Assembly (NCBI RefSeq): GCF_016722965.1
Contig: NZ_JAEQNB010000001.1
Span: 1,019,344-1,083,343 of the forward strand
DNA length: 64,000 nt
Direction of reading: 5' to 3'
From: Tumebacillus amylolyticus
GTDB taxonomy: Bacteria > Bacillota > Bacilli > Tumebacillales > Tumebacillaceae
Part shown: piece by piece, positions 36,388 to 45,100 of the stretch
Position numbering within the stretch: position 1 is the stretch's first letter
Layout of the letters: each line of letters opens with the position of its first letter
Notes under the pieces: model-generated
The model's database searches: none
Told to the model about the DNA's origin: nothing
The model's input: the letters and a program-made list of their open reading frames with translations, nothing else
Translations under genes and position numbers: made by a program

Positions 36388-38106
36388 ATGTCCTACAAAC
36401 ATCAAATCGCGGGCGTCATCGCCCACGCGGCCAACATGGAGGAGTCTGAAGCCCTCCGCCTCCTGGAAACTCCGAAAGACCCCAAGATGGGCGACATCGC
36501 ATTCCCGTGCTTCCAACTGGCGAAGACCCTGCGCAAAGCGCCGCCGATGATCGCCGCTGAACTCAAAGAAAACATCCAACCGGCTCTCCAAGAAGCGGGC
36601 GTTCCCGTCGGCAACATCGAAGTCGTCGGCGCCTACATCAACTTCTACCTCGACCAACAAGCGGTCACCTCCGACGTCATTTCGAACGTCCTAACCGCAG
36701 GCGACGCCTACGGCGCGACCAACATCGGCCACGGCGGAAACGTCACCATCGACCTCTCGTCGCCGAACATCGCCAAGCCGTTCTCCATGGGCCACCTGCG
36801 TTCCACCGTCATTGGCAACGCGCTGGCGAACATCCTCGAGAAACTCGGCTACAACCCGGTGCGCATCAACCACCTCGGCGACTGGGGCACCCAGTTCGGC
36901 AAACTGATCGTCGCGTACAAAAAGTGGGGCTCCGAAGACGCCGTCCGCCAAGCGCCGATCCCGGAACTGCTCCGCCTCTACGTGAAATTCCACGACGAAG
37001 CGGCCAATGACAAAACCCTCGAAGATCAAGGCCGCGAATGGTTCAAAAAGCTCGAAGACGGCGACGCGGAAGCCACCGCTCTCTGGCAATGGTTCCGTGA
37101 CGAGTCGCTCAAGGAATTCAACAAAACCTACGAACTCATGGGCATCAAATTCGACTCCCTGCACGGCGAAGCGTTCTACAACGACAAAATGGACCGCGTC
37201 GTCAACCTGCTCGAAGAAAAAGGTCTGCTCGTCGAGGACGAAGGCGCTCTCGTCGTCAAACTGGACGAATACGACATGCCGCCCTGCCTGATCAAAAAAT
37301 CGGACGGCGCGACCCTCTACGCAACCCGCGACCTCGCAGCCGCGCTCTACCGCCATGAAAACTTCGACTTCGCCAAAGCGCTCTACGTCGTCGGCGGCGA
37401 ACAACGCCTGCACTTCAAGCAAGTCTTTAAAGTGCTGGAAAAAATGGGCTACGACTTTGCGCAGGAGATGCACCACATCCCGTTTGGCATGATGCTCAAA
37501 GACGGCAAAAAAATGTCCACCCGCAAAGGCAAAGTCGTCCTGCTCGACGAGGTCCTGCAACAAGCGATCGACGATGTCCGCAACGTGATCGCCGAGAAAA
37601 ACCCGAACCTCGAAAACCAAGACGAAGTCGCCAAAGCGGTCGGGGTCGGCGCCGTGATCTTCCACGACCTGAAAAACTTCCGCCTCAACGACATCAACTT
37701 CTCGCTCGAAGACATGCTGACGTTCGAAGGCGAAACCGGCCCGTACGTTCAATACACCCACGCACGCGCCTGCTCCATCCTGCGCAAAGCGGGCTACGAA
37801 CTCACCGCTGAAAAAGTCGAGCTGCCGTCCGGCGCGCTTGAAGGTGCAGAATCGTGGGCGGTCGTCACGATGCTCCTGAACTTCCCGAACGTCGTCCAAC
37901 GTGCGGGCGCCGACTTCGACCCGTCGGTGATCGGCAAGTACGTCATCGACCTCGCGCAGGCGTTCAACAAATTCTACGCGCACGTCCGCGTCATCGACGA
38001 AGACCAAGCAGTCACCACCGCGCGTCTGCACCTCGTCGCGGCGACCGTTCAAGTTCTGCGCACGTCGCTCCACCTGCTCGGCCTCCAAGCCCCGCAGGCG
38101 ATGTAA
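36388..38106 (+). CDS. argS: Arginyl-tRNA synthetase
   Basis: The 572-residue class I synthetase has the N-terminal additional domain, then the HIGH-region motif SSPNIAKPFSMGHLRST, the arginine-site segment HLGDWGTQFG, and MSTRKGK as the KMSKS-equivalent loop. The C-terminal anticodon-binding domain is the DALR type, ending with RTSLHLLGLQAPQAM. It charges tRNA-Arg. AAAGGTGAG lies about 9 bases upstream of ATG 36388. Expression is expected to respond to arginine through the T-box leader. A TrmB-type regulator follows 6 bases after the stop. Confidence 0.95.
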   Translation: MSYKHQIAGVIAHAANMEESEALRLLETPKDPKMGDIAFPCFQLAKTLRKAPPMIAAELKENIQPALQEAGVPVGNIEVVGAYINFYLDQQAVTSDVISNVLTAGDAYGATNIGHGGNVTIDLSSPNIAKPFSMGHLRSTVIGNALANILEKLGYNPVRINHLGDWGTQFGKLIVAYKKWGSEDAVRQAPIPELLRLYVKFHDEAANDKTLEDQGREWFKKLEDGDAEATALWQWFRDESLKEFNKTYELMGIKFDSLHGEAFYNDKMDRVVNLLEEKGLLVEDEGALVVKLDEYDMPPCLIKKSDGATLYATRDLAAALYRHENFDFAKALYVVGGEQRLHFKQVFKVLEKMGYDFAQEMHHIPFGMMLKDGKKMSTRKGKVVLLDEVLQQAIDDVRNVIAEKNPNLENQDEVAKAVGVGAVIFHDLKNFRLNDINFSLEDMLTFEGETGPYVQYTHARACSILRKAGYELTAEKVELPSGALEGAESWAVVTMLLNFPNVVQRAGADFDPSVIGKYVIDLAQAFNKFYAHVRVIDEDQAVTTARLHLVAATVQVLRTSLHLLGLQAPQAM

Positions 38107-38112
38107 GCGAGT

Positions 38113-38880
38113 ATGCTCACCCGGTTCGGCTTCACCGATTACGAGAACAAAGTCTACGAGACTCTGCACCACGTCGGCAAACCGATGACCGGCTACGCGC
38201 TGGCGAAGGACTCCGGCGTACCGCGCGGCAAGATCTACGAAGTCCTGCACCGCCTCGTGGACAAAGGGATCATCCTCGAATCGATGACCGGCAACAAAAG
38301 CGAGTACCAAGCGGTAGACATCGAGATCGTCATCAAAGCCCTCACCCAGAATTTCTACCAAAACGTCGAGAAGTTGCGAGACGCCTACCGCGAAGATCGT
38401 CCCGAAATCGACGACCGCGTCTGGATGCTGAAGCAAGACTCCTCGATGCTGCTCACGATGGAGGAATGGATCAAAAAAGCCACCTCCTCCATCCGGCTCT
38501 CGCTCTGGGCGGACGAATTCGAAACCATGCGCCCACTGCTTGAACAAAAACAAGCCGACGGCATCCAAGTCGAAGCGCTGTCGCTCGGCTCCGTTTCTTC
38601 CGCACTCCAACACTTGACGACATTCCCCGTTCCGCAATGGGAACATCATTCCTTGGAGCGTTGGCGGTTGTTGATCGTGGACGAAGCGCGGATTCTGCTC
38701 GCGATCTTCCACGGGGGCGAGATGAAGGGCGTGATGACGTCGTCGCCGCAGTTCGTGCAGTTTTTCCTCGACTTTTTCTACCATGACGTGGTGTTGACGG
38801 AGATCACCAACCGCTATTACGACGACGTGTTGGTGGAGGACGAACACATTCGCAAGTTGTTGATCAAATTGCGTTATTAA
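38113..38880 (+). CDS. TrmB-type transcriptional regulator
   Basis: The 255-residue protein has an N-terminal winged-helix domain of the TrmB family (FGFTDYENKVYETLHHVGKP, GVPRGKIYEVLHRLVDKGII). A helical linker and a C-terminal phospholipase-D-like sensor half follow (WIKKATSSIRLSLWADEFE and LERWRLLIVDEARILLAIFH). TrmB regulators are common in archaea and present in some Bacillota, often sensing sugars. It begins only 6 bases after argS without a good ribosome site, so it is probably read through from argS by coupling. Its target is unknown. Confidence 0.8.
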   Translation: MLTRFGFTDYENKVYETLHHVGKPMTGYALAKDSGVPRGKIYEVLHRLVDKGIILESMTGNKSEYQAVDIEIVIKALTQNFYQNVEKLRDAYREDRPEIDDRVWMLKQDSSMLLTMEEWIKKATSSIRLSLWADEFETMRPLLEQKQADGIQVEALSLGSVSSALQHLTTFPVPQWEHHSLERWRLLIVDEARILLAIFHGGEMKGVMTSSPQFVQFFLDFFYHDVVLTEITNRYYDDVLVEDEHIRKLLIKLRY

Positions 38881-38995
38881 ATGAAAACAACCGATTTCTC
38901 AAAAGTTGTCTACAGAATTTAGACTTTCGCAGGAAATAGGTCTGATCACAGCGAATCTGTATCCTAAGTTGGAATCCCGACGTAGGAGGGATTGT

Positions 38996-40357
38996 ATGGC
39001 GATCCTCACCTTTGGCTTCTATTGGTTGAACACGGCGGTTTGGTGGGGTGTCATGTGGTTGTTCATGCAAAAACGCAAGCACTCCACGTCCAGCAGCATC
39101 CGAGCCATCGAGGGAGTTTTCTCCGGCGTGGCTTTGGCACTGGCACTCGCGTACCTCATGCTGGCCTTGCATCGGTCGGCGTTGCTGGGCGTGATCCCGT
39201 CGGCATTGGCTCACATCTCCGACATTCCCGTCGTTCCGTTTGTGATCCATTTGCTGTTACTCGCTGCGGGTGGAGCGGCGTTGCTCGTGTTGAACTACCG
39301 CTTTGACCACCTCGACCGTGAGGTAGCGACGGTTAGCTTGCATTCTCGATACCGCTATATGATTATGGCCGACAAACGAGCGATCTTGGTGTTCAGCACC
39401 GATGGCAGCTTGCAAGAAATCAACCCGCGGGGTTGTGAATGGATGCGCGATTCGGAACACCAATTGATCGGCCGGCCGGTGCTTCAGGTCTTGGAGCGCT
39501 TGGAACCGGAAGACGCCCACGAAATGTTCGAGCAGATCATCAAGGGGCAGGTTGTGGAATTGAAGCGCGACGACCGCATCTTGGGCGATTTCGAGTGGAC
39601 GGAACTCTTGGATGAGGACGGACATCCGGCGGGGCAGATGCTCTGCTTCTCCGATGTCACCGAGAACAAGAAATTCCAACGCGAGATCATCCAATCGGAG
39701 AAACTCGCCGTCGTCGGGCAATTGGCGGCTGCGACCGCGCATGAGATTCGCAACCCGCTGACCTCGATCAAAGGCTTTCTCCAATTGTTTGAGCACAAGT
39801 TCAAAGGAGATCAGGGCGACACCGAGATTCGCGAGTATACGCGGATCATGGTTGAGGAAGTCGACCGCATGGAGAAGATCATCCGCGATTTTCTGCTCAT
39901 GACGAAGCCCTCCGATGTCACCCGCGAACGGGCGGACGTCAACGGGGTGATCGAGCGCTTGTTGGTCTTGGTGCAGAACCAAGCGACGCTGCGCAACATC
40001 AACGTCGTGACCGACCTCGGGGAATTGACGCCGGTCCTCATGCACAAAGAAGCGATTCAGCAAGTCTTGCTCAACCTCATGCAGAACGCATTCGAGGCGA
40101 TGAACATCGGCGGGACGCTGACGATCCATACCGAAGAGGATGAGAAGTACGTGTCGAGCACGATCCAAGACACGGGAGTCGGCATGACGGAGGAGGAGGT
40201 TGCCAACCTCGGCAGCCCGTTCTACTCCACCAAGACCGAAGGCACAGGCCTTGGTCTTACCGTCTCTTCGAAGATCATCCACGAACACGGTGGCATCCTC
40301 GACATCCGCAGTGAGAAGGGCGTCGGCACCACGATCACCGTCAAACTGCCCAAGTAA
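38996..40357 (+). CDS. Membrane PAS histidine kinase (sporulation-kinase-like)
   Basis: The 453-residue kinase has three or four membrane segments in the first 100 residues, a PAS domain (about 115-220, SRYRYMIMADKRAILVFS to GQMLCFSDVTE), HisKA with AHEIRNPLTSIKGFLQL, and HATPase with NLMQNAFEAM, DTGVGM and TGLGLTVSSKI. The HEIRNPLTSIKGFLQL segment is typical of KinB/KinE-type sporulation kinases of Bacillales. ATG 38996 follows TAGGAGGGA closely. No response regulator is adjacent. A terminator follows. Confidence 0.8.
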   Translation: MAILTFGFYWLNTAVWWGVMWLFMQKRKHSTSSSIRAIEGVFSGVALALALAYLMLALHRSALLGVIPSALAHISDIPVVPFVIHLLLLAAGGAALLVLNYRFDHLDREVATVSLHSRYRYMIMADKRAILVFSTDGSLQEINPRGCEWMRDSEHQLIGRPVLQVLERLEPEDAHEMFEQIIKGQVVELKRDDRILGDFEWTELLDEDGHPAGQMLCFSDVTENKKFQREIIQSEKLAVVGQLAAATAHEIRNPLTSIKGFLQLFEHKFKGDQGDTEIREYTRIMVEEVDRMEKIIRDFLLMTKPSDVTRERADVNGVIERLLVLVQNQATLRNINVVTDLGELTPVLMHKEAIQQVLLNLMQNAFEAMNIGGTLTIHTEEDEKYVSSTIQDTGVGMTEEEVANLGSPFYSTKTEGTGLGLTVSSKIIHEHGGILDIRSEKGVGTTITVKLPK

Positions 40358-40372
40358 CCTCGAAGCAAAAAG

Positions 40373-40409
40373 AGACCCGGTCACAAGATTGTGACCGGGT
40401 CTTTTTTTT
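40373..40409. terminator. Terminator between convergent genes
   Basis: AGACCCGGTCACAA pairs with TTGTGACCGGGTCT around a two- to three-base loop, with T after it and an A run before it. It can serve both strands. Confidence 0.85.
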
Positions 40410-40425
40410 GAGGTAAGGGGTTCGA

Positions 40426-40683
40426 TTATTCGCTTTTGTCCAGCGGTGTGACATAGAAATTGTGGTTTCCGGTTTCCCAGTCATACTCTCTTCCAAACAA
40501 AACGACATACCCACAGGATATACAGTCGAACGCATAACGAACTTGTTCCTCCCAATTCGGGTACGGTCTCATCTCAGAATCCCTCACTTGCATCCGAACC
40601 ACGGAATAGATCCACTCATCGCCTTGACAGACAGGGCAATGAAACGGTTTGCCCAATACTTGCAGACGCACTTCCATGGTCAT
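40426..40683 (-). CDS. Small zinc-ribbon-like protein
   Basis: This 85-residue protein has two cysteine pairs, CPVC at about residues 16-19 and CISC at about 54-57, spaced like a zinc ribbon. Between them lies VVRMQVRDSEMRPYPNWEEQ. Its ATG overlaps the TGA of the upstream peptidase gene (TGATG), so translation is coupled. I do not recognise the family and cannot give a role; no enzyme motif is seen. Confidence 0.65.
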   Translation of the reverse strand: MTMEVRLQVLGKPFHCPVCQGDEWIYSVVRMQVRDSEMRPYPNWEEQVRYAFDCISCGYVVLFGREYDWETGNHNFYVTPLDKSE

Positions 40684-42266
40684 CAAACAAACTGCTTCAC
40701 GAAAAACTCCGGGGTCAGCTCTTGACCGGTGGCATTTCGGATCATTTCGTTCCACGAGTAGCGGGCTCCCGGCAGGAAGACTTTCTCCGTGAGCCATTGC
40801 CCGACACGGGGCTCCTCGGTCACGGAAGTCAAGTTCAGGTCGCGCTCCATCGCCGCGAGGAATTGCGACGCGCAGAGTTCGCCGAGGATGTAATTCTGGT
40901 AATAGACCGGAGCGGTGCCGAGGTGAATCTTCGCCGCCCAATCGGGTGCGGTGCGGCCTTCCGGACGTTTGACCATCTGGAACTTCTCCACATAGTCCCA
41001 CCACAGCGTGTTCAAGTCGCGATCCGGATTCTCGTACATGTCGCGCTCGAAGTACGTCATCACCAAGCCCCAACGCACGAAGATCAACATCGAACGCGTC
41101 AACTGGCGAGCGACTTCCGATGAGACGGCTTGCGCTTCCTCGGGAGGGACGCCGGCGATCTTCGTCAGCCAATCGGCGTCTTTGGTCAAACGACCGAACA
41201 GCATCGCAATCGCTTCCGTCGTCAACGTATGCGCCGGACCGCGCAACAACCACGGCAGGTTGGCGTCGAACTCCTGGTCATACACGGCATGTCCGAGTTC
41301 ATGCAGCATCGTCGCCATCCAGTATTCGTTGGCGCGGACGTTGCAGAGAATTCGCACGTCGCCCTCACGGTCGATGTCGGTGCAATACGCATGCTGGTTC
41401 TTGCCTTCCCGCTCGTACAGGTCGGAGCGGTTGAGGATGTCTTGAATCTCCAGCCCGACCCCGTCGAAGTATACTTTGGAGAGCGCGACCACGTCTTGGT
41501 CGGCGAAATACTTGTTGAGATCGACGCCCTCCGACGCGGGAGCTTCTTGGAAGAACGGGTCCGCATAATGCCACGGGCGCATCTCCGAAACGTCGATGCC
41601 GCAGCGCGCCGCCAACTCGCCGTCCAACTCCGCTTTCATCGCGGCAAAAGGCGCGCGGGTAGCAACTTCCAACTGTCCGAGCACATCAAACAGCTCCGTA
41701 CGGTCGATTTCCTGAAACGCCAAGCTCATCTCGTAGTAGTTCGAGTACCCGAGTTTCGCGGCGATCCCGTTGCGGAACTTTACCAACTCGATGACGTTGT
41801 GCGCCACTTCCACCCCGATCTGCTTGCTCGCTTCCCACGCCGCACGGCGCTTCTCAGAGGAAGTTTCGCTCCCGAGGATGTCATAAATTTCATTGTCCGA
41901 GACTTTCTCGCCGTCGATCAGCGCACGATACGAGGTGAAACGTCCCTCGATCTCCGTCTCGCGGCGCACCAATTCTTCGATGTCCTCCGCGTCAATCTGT
42001 TGCTCTGCATAACTGTAGTAGAGGATTTCCAACTGACGAGCCAACAGCGGATCGGTGATTTGACCCGATTCACGCAATTCGCGCAATTGAGCATAGGCGT
42101 CGCGGTCGGCGAACAACTTCAGCAAATCGGCTTTCAACGCGGCGTACCGCTCTTCGTCCGCCGGGTCGCCCGTCGTGGTGGCTTTCCAATACGCGTCGTT
42201 CGAGAGCTTATGTAAGTCTACGATTCGTGGAATCATACGGTCGAGAAATTCTTGCAAACGTGTCAT
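40683..42266 (-). CDS. M2-family zinc metallopeptidase
   Basis: The 527-residue protein has the zinc motif HELGH at about residues 322-326 and the third ligand in TTEAIAMLFG about 29 residues later. The surrounding NEYWMATMLHELGHAVYDQ and PVYYQNYILGELCASQF fit the M2 (ACE-like) clan MA peptidases found in bacteria. There is no signal peptide, so it should act in the cytoplasm on peptides. The start at 42266 (MTRLQEFLDRM) has GGGGGG upstream; earlier in-frame Met codons lack support. A small zinc-ribbon gene overlaps its end. Confidence 0.85.
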   Translation of the reverse strand: MTRLQEFLDRMIPRIVDLHKLSNDAYWKATTTGDPADEERYAALKADLLKLFADRDAYAQLRELRESGQITDPLLARQLEILYYSYAEQQIDAEDIEELVRRETEIEGRFTSYRALIDGEKVSDNEIYDILGSETSSEKRRAAWEASKQIGVEVAHNVIELVKFRNGIAAKLGYSNYYEMSLAFQEIDRTELFDVLGQLEVATRAPFAAMKAELDGELAARCGIDVSEMRPWHYADPFFQEAPASEGVDLNKYFADQDVVALSKVYFDGVGLEIQDILNRSDLYEREGKNQHAYCTDIDREGDVRILCNVRANEYWMATMLHELGHAVYDQEFDANLPWLLRGPAHTLTTEAIAMLFGRLTKDADWLTKIAGVPPEEAQAVSSEVARQLTRSMLIFVRWGLVMTYFERDMYENPDRDLNTLWWDYVEKFQMVKRPEGRTAPDWAAKIHLGTAPVYYQNYILGELCASQFLAAMERDLNLTSVTEEPRVGQWLTEKVFLPGARYSWNEMIRNATGQELTPEFFVKQFV

Positions 42267-42351
42267 CAAATGGTGGTCCCCCCGTCGCATGAGATTGGAA
42301 AAACGTGCTATGCTGATTGTAACACGCACTGGCTGTGAGGAGGAACTACGG

Positions 42352-42879
42352 TTGTTTGATCCCACTATCTATGACAATCTCAAAGTCGTCTTCGAAGGCG
42401 CACTCTATGATCTCGACCATGACAAACGCCTGCTGGTCAGCGGGCGAGAGGACCTCGTGGACCTCGCCACGATGTCGCGAACGTTTCGCATGAACGTCCG
42501 CAAGCCGGACAGCGAAATCCACGCGACCGTTGAGTTGAAAAGCGGGCTGCTCGACTTCGCGAGCGAACTCCGCCGCATCCGCACGGCCGACCAATTGCCC
42601 GGCTGCGAGTTGGAGTTCCAGTTCCGACTGCCCGCCGAAAAAGCGGCCCAAGCCGCCGAGTACGAACGCCACCTCGCCGACGTCTGGGGCGAAGTCGCGA
42701 CCTCCCAGCACGAACTTTCCACCGTGCTGATGACCAACACCGGCGTCGAAGTCACGCTCGGGCACTATCGCATCACGCTGCAATTTCGCGGCAAGATCGA
42801 CGAAGACAACATCAACGACGTCGAATCGCTCCTGCAACACTTGGTGGCAACGATGGAGTTTTTCGACGAGTCCGAGTAA
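42352..42879 (+). CDS. Protein of unknown function, divergent from the M2 peptidase
   Basis: This 175-residue protein has no signal or membrane segment. It has a beta-strand start (FDPTIYDNLKVVFEGALYDL), an internal TVELKSGLLDFASELRR and a C-terminal strand HYRITLQFRGKIDED. I do not recognise it. TTG 42352 is chosen because AGGAGG lies 8 bases upstream; the frame continues upstream without a better start. The short-chain dehydrogenase gene follows after 46 bases, possibly in the same transcript. Confidence 0.6.
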   Translation: MFDPTIYDNLKVVFEGALYDLDHDKRLLVSGREDLVDLATMSRTFRMNVRKPDSEIHATVELKSGLLDFASELRRIRTADQLPGCELEFQFRLPAEKAAQAAEYERHLADVWGEVATSQHELSTVLMTNTGVEVTLGHYRITLQFRGKIDEDNINDVESLLQHLVATMEFFDESE

Positions 42880-42925
42880 ACTACACCTATAGACGAAACG
42901 CACAGCGAAACAAGGAGAGATACAT

Positions 42926-43699
42926 ATGGCATTGAAAGTACAAGGACAAGTCGCGATCATCACCGGAGCGTCGTCGGGCATCGGCCGGGCGAGCGCGTTG
43001 CAACTGGCGGAAGCGGGATTCCAAGTGGCGCTGGGCGCACGCAATCTGGACAAGTTGGCGGGAGTCGCCGCCGAAATCAAGGAAGCCACGGGACATGAGC
43101 CGTTCCTTATGCAAATCGACGTCCGTCACCACGACCAAGTGAAAGACTTCGTCGCCGCCGTCAAACACCACTTCGGCCGCATCGACTTGCTGCTCAACAA
43201 CGCAGGTCTCGCCAAAGGCACGACGCCGCTCGTCGAAGAAACGGACGTCTCGAACTGGGACGCGATGCTCGACACGAACGTGCGCGGGCTGTTGCTCATG
43301 ACCCGAGAGGCGGTTCCGCATATGATCGAGGGAGGCAACGGGCACGTCATCAACCTCGGTTCGATCGCAGGTCGTGAAGCGTACGCGGGCGGCGGCGTCT
43401 ACTGCGCGTCGAAATTTGCAGTTCGTGCGATCACCGAAGCTCTGCGCCACGAACTCTTGGGCAAGCCGGTTCGCATCACCACCGTCGATCCGGGCATGGT
43501 CGAGACGGACTTCTCCGTGGTACGCCTCGGCGATCAGGAAAAAGCGGACGCCGTCTACGCCGGCATGACTCCGCTTACCGCCGAAGACATTGCCGACTGC
43601 GTCACGTGGGCGGCGACTCGTCCGAAGCATGTCAACATCGACGCGATCATCGTCAAACCGCTCGACCAATCGGGAGCGGGCAAAGTCGCGCGTCGCTGA
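42926..43699 (+). CDS. Short-chain dehydrogenase/reductase
   Basis: The 257-residue classical SDR has the cofactor motif TGASSGIG, NNAG, the catalytic Ser in INLGSIAG and YCASK. ARNLDKL after the second strand suggests NADP(H). The C-terminal THWAAT-like VTWAATRPKHVNIDAIIVKP matches the YdfG-type group that oxidises 3-hydroxy acids such as L-allo-threonine or serine. The true substrate is not shown by the sequence. CAAGGAGAG precedes the ATG. Confidence 0.85.
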   Translation: MALKVQGQVAIITGASSGIGRASALQLAEAGFQVALGARNLDKLAGVAAEIKEATGHEPFLMQIDVRHHDQVKDFVAAVKHHFGRIDLLLNNAGLAKGTTPLVEETDVSNWDAMLDTNVRGLLLMTREAVPHMIEGGNGHVINLGSIAGREAYAGGGVYCASKFAVRAITEALRHELLGKPVRITTVDPGMVETDFSVVRLGDQEKADAVYAGMTPLTAEDIADCVTWAATRPKHVNIDAIIVKPLDQSGAGKVARR

Positions 43700-43738
43700 C
43701 GAGCCTTTTTTACAAAAAAAGCGAATCCCCAGCCAAAG

Positions 43739-43767
43739 TTGAGCAGTTTCTAATGCGCCGGTTATAT
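43739..43767 (+). promoter_or_regulatory. SigA-type promoter of the HD-GYP gene
   Basis: TTGAGC at 43739-43744 and TTATAT at 43762-43767 are 17 bases apart, 56 bases before the ATG. Confidence 0.5.
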
Positions 43768-43823
43768 GGTAAATTAGAAATAGGAAAATTGTCACGAATT
43801 GTTGGAAAAAGGGGATTTCGCCC

Positions 43824-44891
43824 ATGCGCCATGTATCGGTAGACACGGTGCAGCCCGGAAACGTGCTGGCCCGGTCGATTTACACAAATGACGGGAGACC
43901 TCTGCTCAACGCGGGGGTTCAATTAACGGTTGGGATGTTGAGCACGCTGCGTCGTCTGGGCGTCTCGATGTTGTTTATCCAAGATGCGCGGTTTGCCGAT
44001 GTCGTGGTGGAGGAAGTCGTTTCGGAAACCACGCGACGGGAAGCGTTGAGCAATTTTGCCACGGCGGTGCAACATGTGCAGGGTGGCAGTGAATTCAACA
44101 CCAAGCAGGTCTCGCAAGCGACCGGCTCGATTATTGACGAGATCATGAAGAACAAAAAAGTCCTCGTGTCGCTCTCCGACATCCGAACCAAAGACAACCG
44201 GGCGTTCATTCACGCGATCAACGTGACGATTCTGTCGCTGGTCATCGGGTCGAACATGGGTCTCAATCGCGGGCAGTTGAGCGATTTGGCGGTCGGCGCG
44301 ATGTTCCACGATATTGGCAAGATCGAATTGCCGGAGAAGATGATGAAGGAAGAGAGCAACGATCTTCCATCCGGGCTCTCCAACGACCAAAACCACACGT
44401 GGCGCGGGTACAAGCGTCTGCGCAAGAAAAACGAGATCTCCATCATCGCGGCGCATTGCTGCTTGCAACATCATGAGCATATTGACGGAAGCGGGTATCC
44501 GCGCGGGTTGACCGGGGATGAGATTCACCCGTACGCCAAGATCGTGGCGGTGGCGAATGCGTTTGACAACTTGATTGCGGGCAACGAGGACACGAAGCCG
44601 ATGTTGCCGCATGAAGCGACAGAGTTGATGATGAGTTTGGCGGGCAAGCAGTTTGACCATGAAGTGGTCGTGCAGTTCTTGCGTTCGGTGGCGGTGTATC
44701 CGACGGGCGTCTCGATCAAGCTCGACAACGGCCAAGTCGGCATGGTCGTCGCCCAACACAAAGGTCTGCCGTCCCGCCCGATCGTCCGCGTCTTCAAAAA
44801 AGAAGAAGGCGAATGGGAGTCCCACGATGTCAAAGAAGTCGACCTCGCCAAAGAAACGACCCTGTTCATCCAGAAAGTTATGATGGAATAG
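43824..44891 (+). CDS. HD-GYP domain phosphodiesterase
   Basis: The 355-residue protein has an N-terminal region of about 110 residues (PGNVLARSIYTNDGRPLLNAGVQLT) seen before HD-GYP domains in Bacillales, then an HD-GYP domain. Metal and substrate motifs are intact: FHDIGKIELP and HHEHIDGSGYPRGL. Family enzymes cleave cyclic di-GMP or related dinucleotides. A short C-terminal beta domain (IKLDNGQVGMVV) follows. No GGDEF or EAL gene is nearby. The 3' end has been tandemly re-duplicated downstream (see the repeat entry). Confidence 0.85.
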   Translation: MRHVSVDTVQPGNVLARSIYTNDGRPLLNAGVQLTVGMLSTLRRLGVSMLFIQDARFADVVVEEVVSETTRREALSNFATAVQHVQGGSEFNTKQVSQATGSIIDEIMKNKKVLVSLSDIRTKDNRAFIHAINVTILSLVIGSNMGLNRGQLSDLAVGAMFHDIGKIELPEKMMKEESNDLPSGLSNDQNHTWRGYKRLRKKNEISIIAAHCCLQHHEHIDGSGYPRGLTGDEIHPYAKIVAVANAFDNLIAGNEDTKPMLPHEATELMMSLAGKQFDHEVVVQFLRSVAVYPTGVSIKLDNGQVGMVVAQHKGLPSRPIVRVFKKEEGEWESHDVKEVDLAKETTLFIQKVMME

Positions 44892-45047
44892 GACCCCCCC
44901 GTCCATTCAAAAGGGCAAGAGGGAATAGGCAATCCCCGTCCATCCAAATGGGCCATAGGGAATAGCCAACCCCCGTCCATCCAAATGGGCATGGAGGGAA
45001 TAGGGACCTCCGTCCATCGATAGGGTCATGATGAATAGGTACCCCCC
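44885..45047. repeat. Five degenerate tandem repeats of about 37 bp at the end of the HD-GYP gene
   Basis: The unit runs from GGAATAG through CCCCGTCCAT and ATGGGC. GGAATAG-type starts lie at 44885, 44922, 44959, 44997 and, degenerate, 45032, giving periods of 37, 37, 38 and 35 bases. The first copy includes the final glutamate codon and stop codon of the HD-GYP gene. Within a unit CCAT and ATGG can form a mini-hairpin. The last copy merges into the terminator. There are no spacers of CRISPR type. Confidence 0.8.
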
Positions 45048-45071
45048 GTCCACTTGTGGTCGGGGGTTTTT
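45043..45071 (+). terminator. Terminator after the repeat array
   Basis: CCCCCGTCCAC pairs with GTGGTCGGGGG with one mismatch and is followed by TTTTT. Its 5' arm is the same sequence as the conserved part of the 37-bp repeats. Confidence 0.75.
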
Positions 45072-45100
45072 GAATCTAGTTTTTTGAAAGGGTGTTGGTC

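Noticed and set aside
36691-38847. 718-codon open frame on the minus strand opposite argS
   Set aside because: It spans two well-supported plus-strand genes and has a low-complexity, phenylalanine- and valine-rich translation typical of antisense frames in GC-rich genes.
44885-45071. Possible CRISPR array
   Set aside because: The units follow one another without unique spacers, are degenerate, and begin inside a coding gene end.
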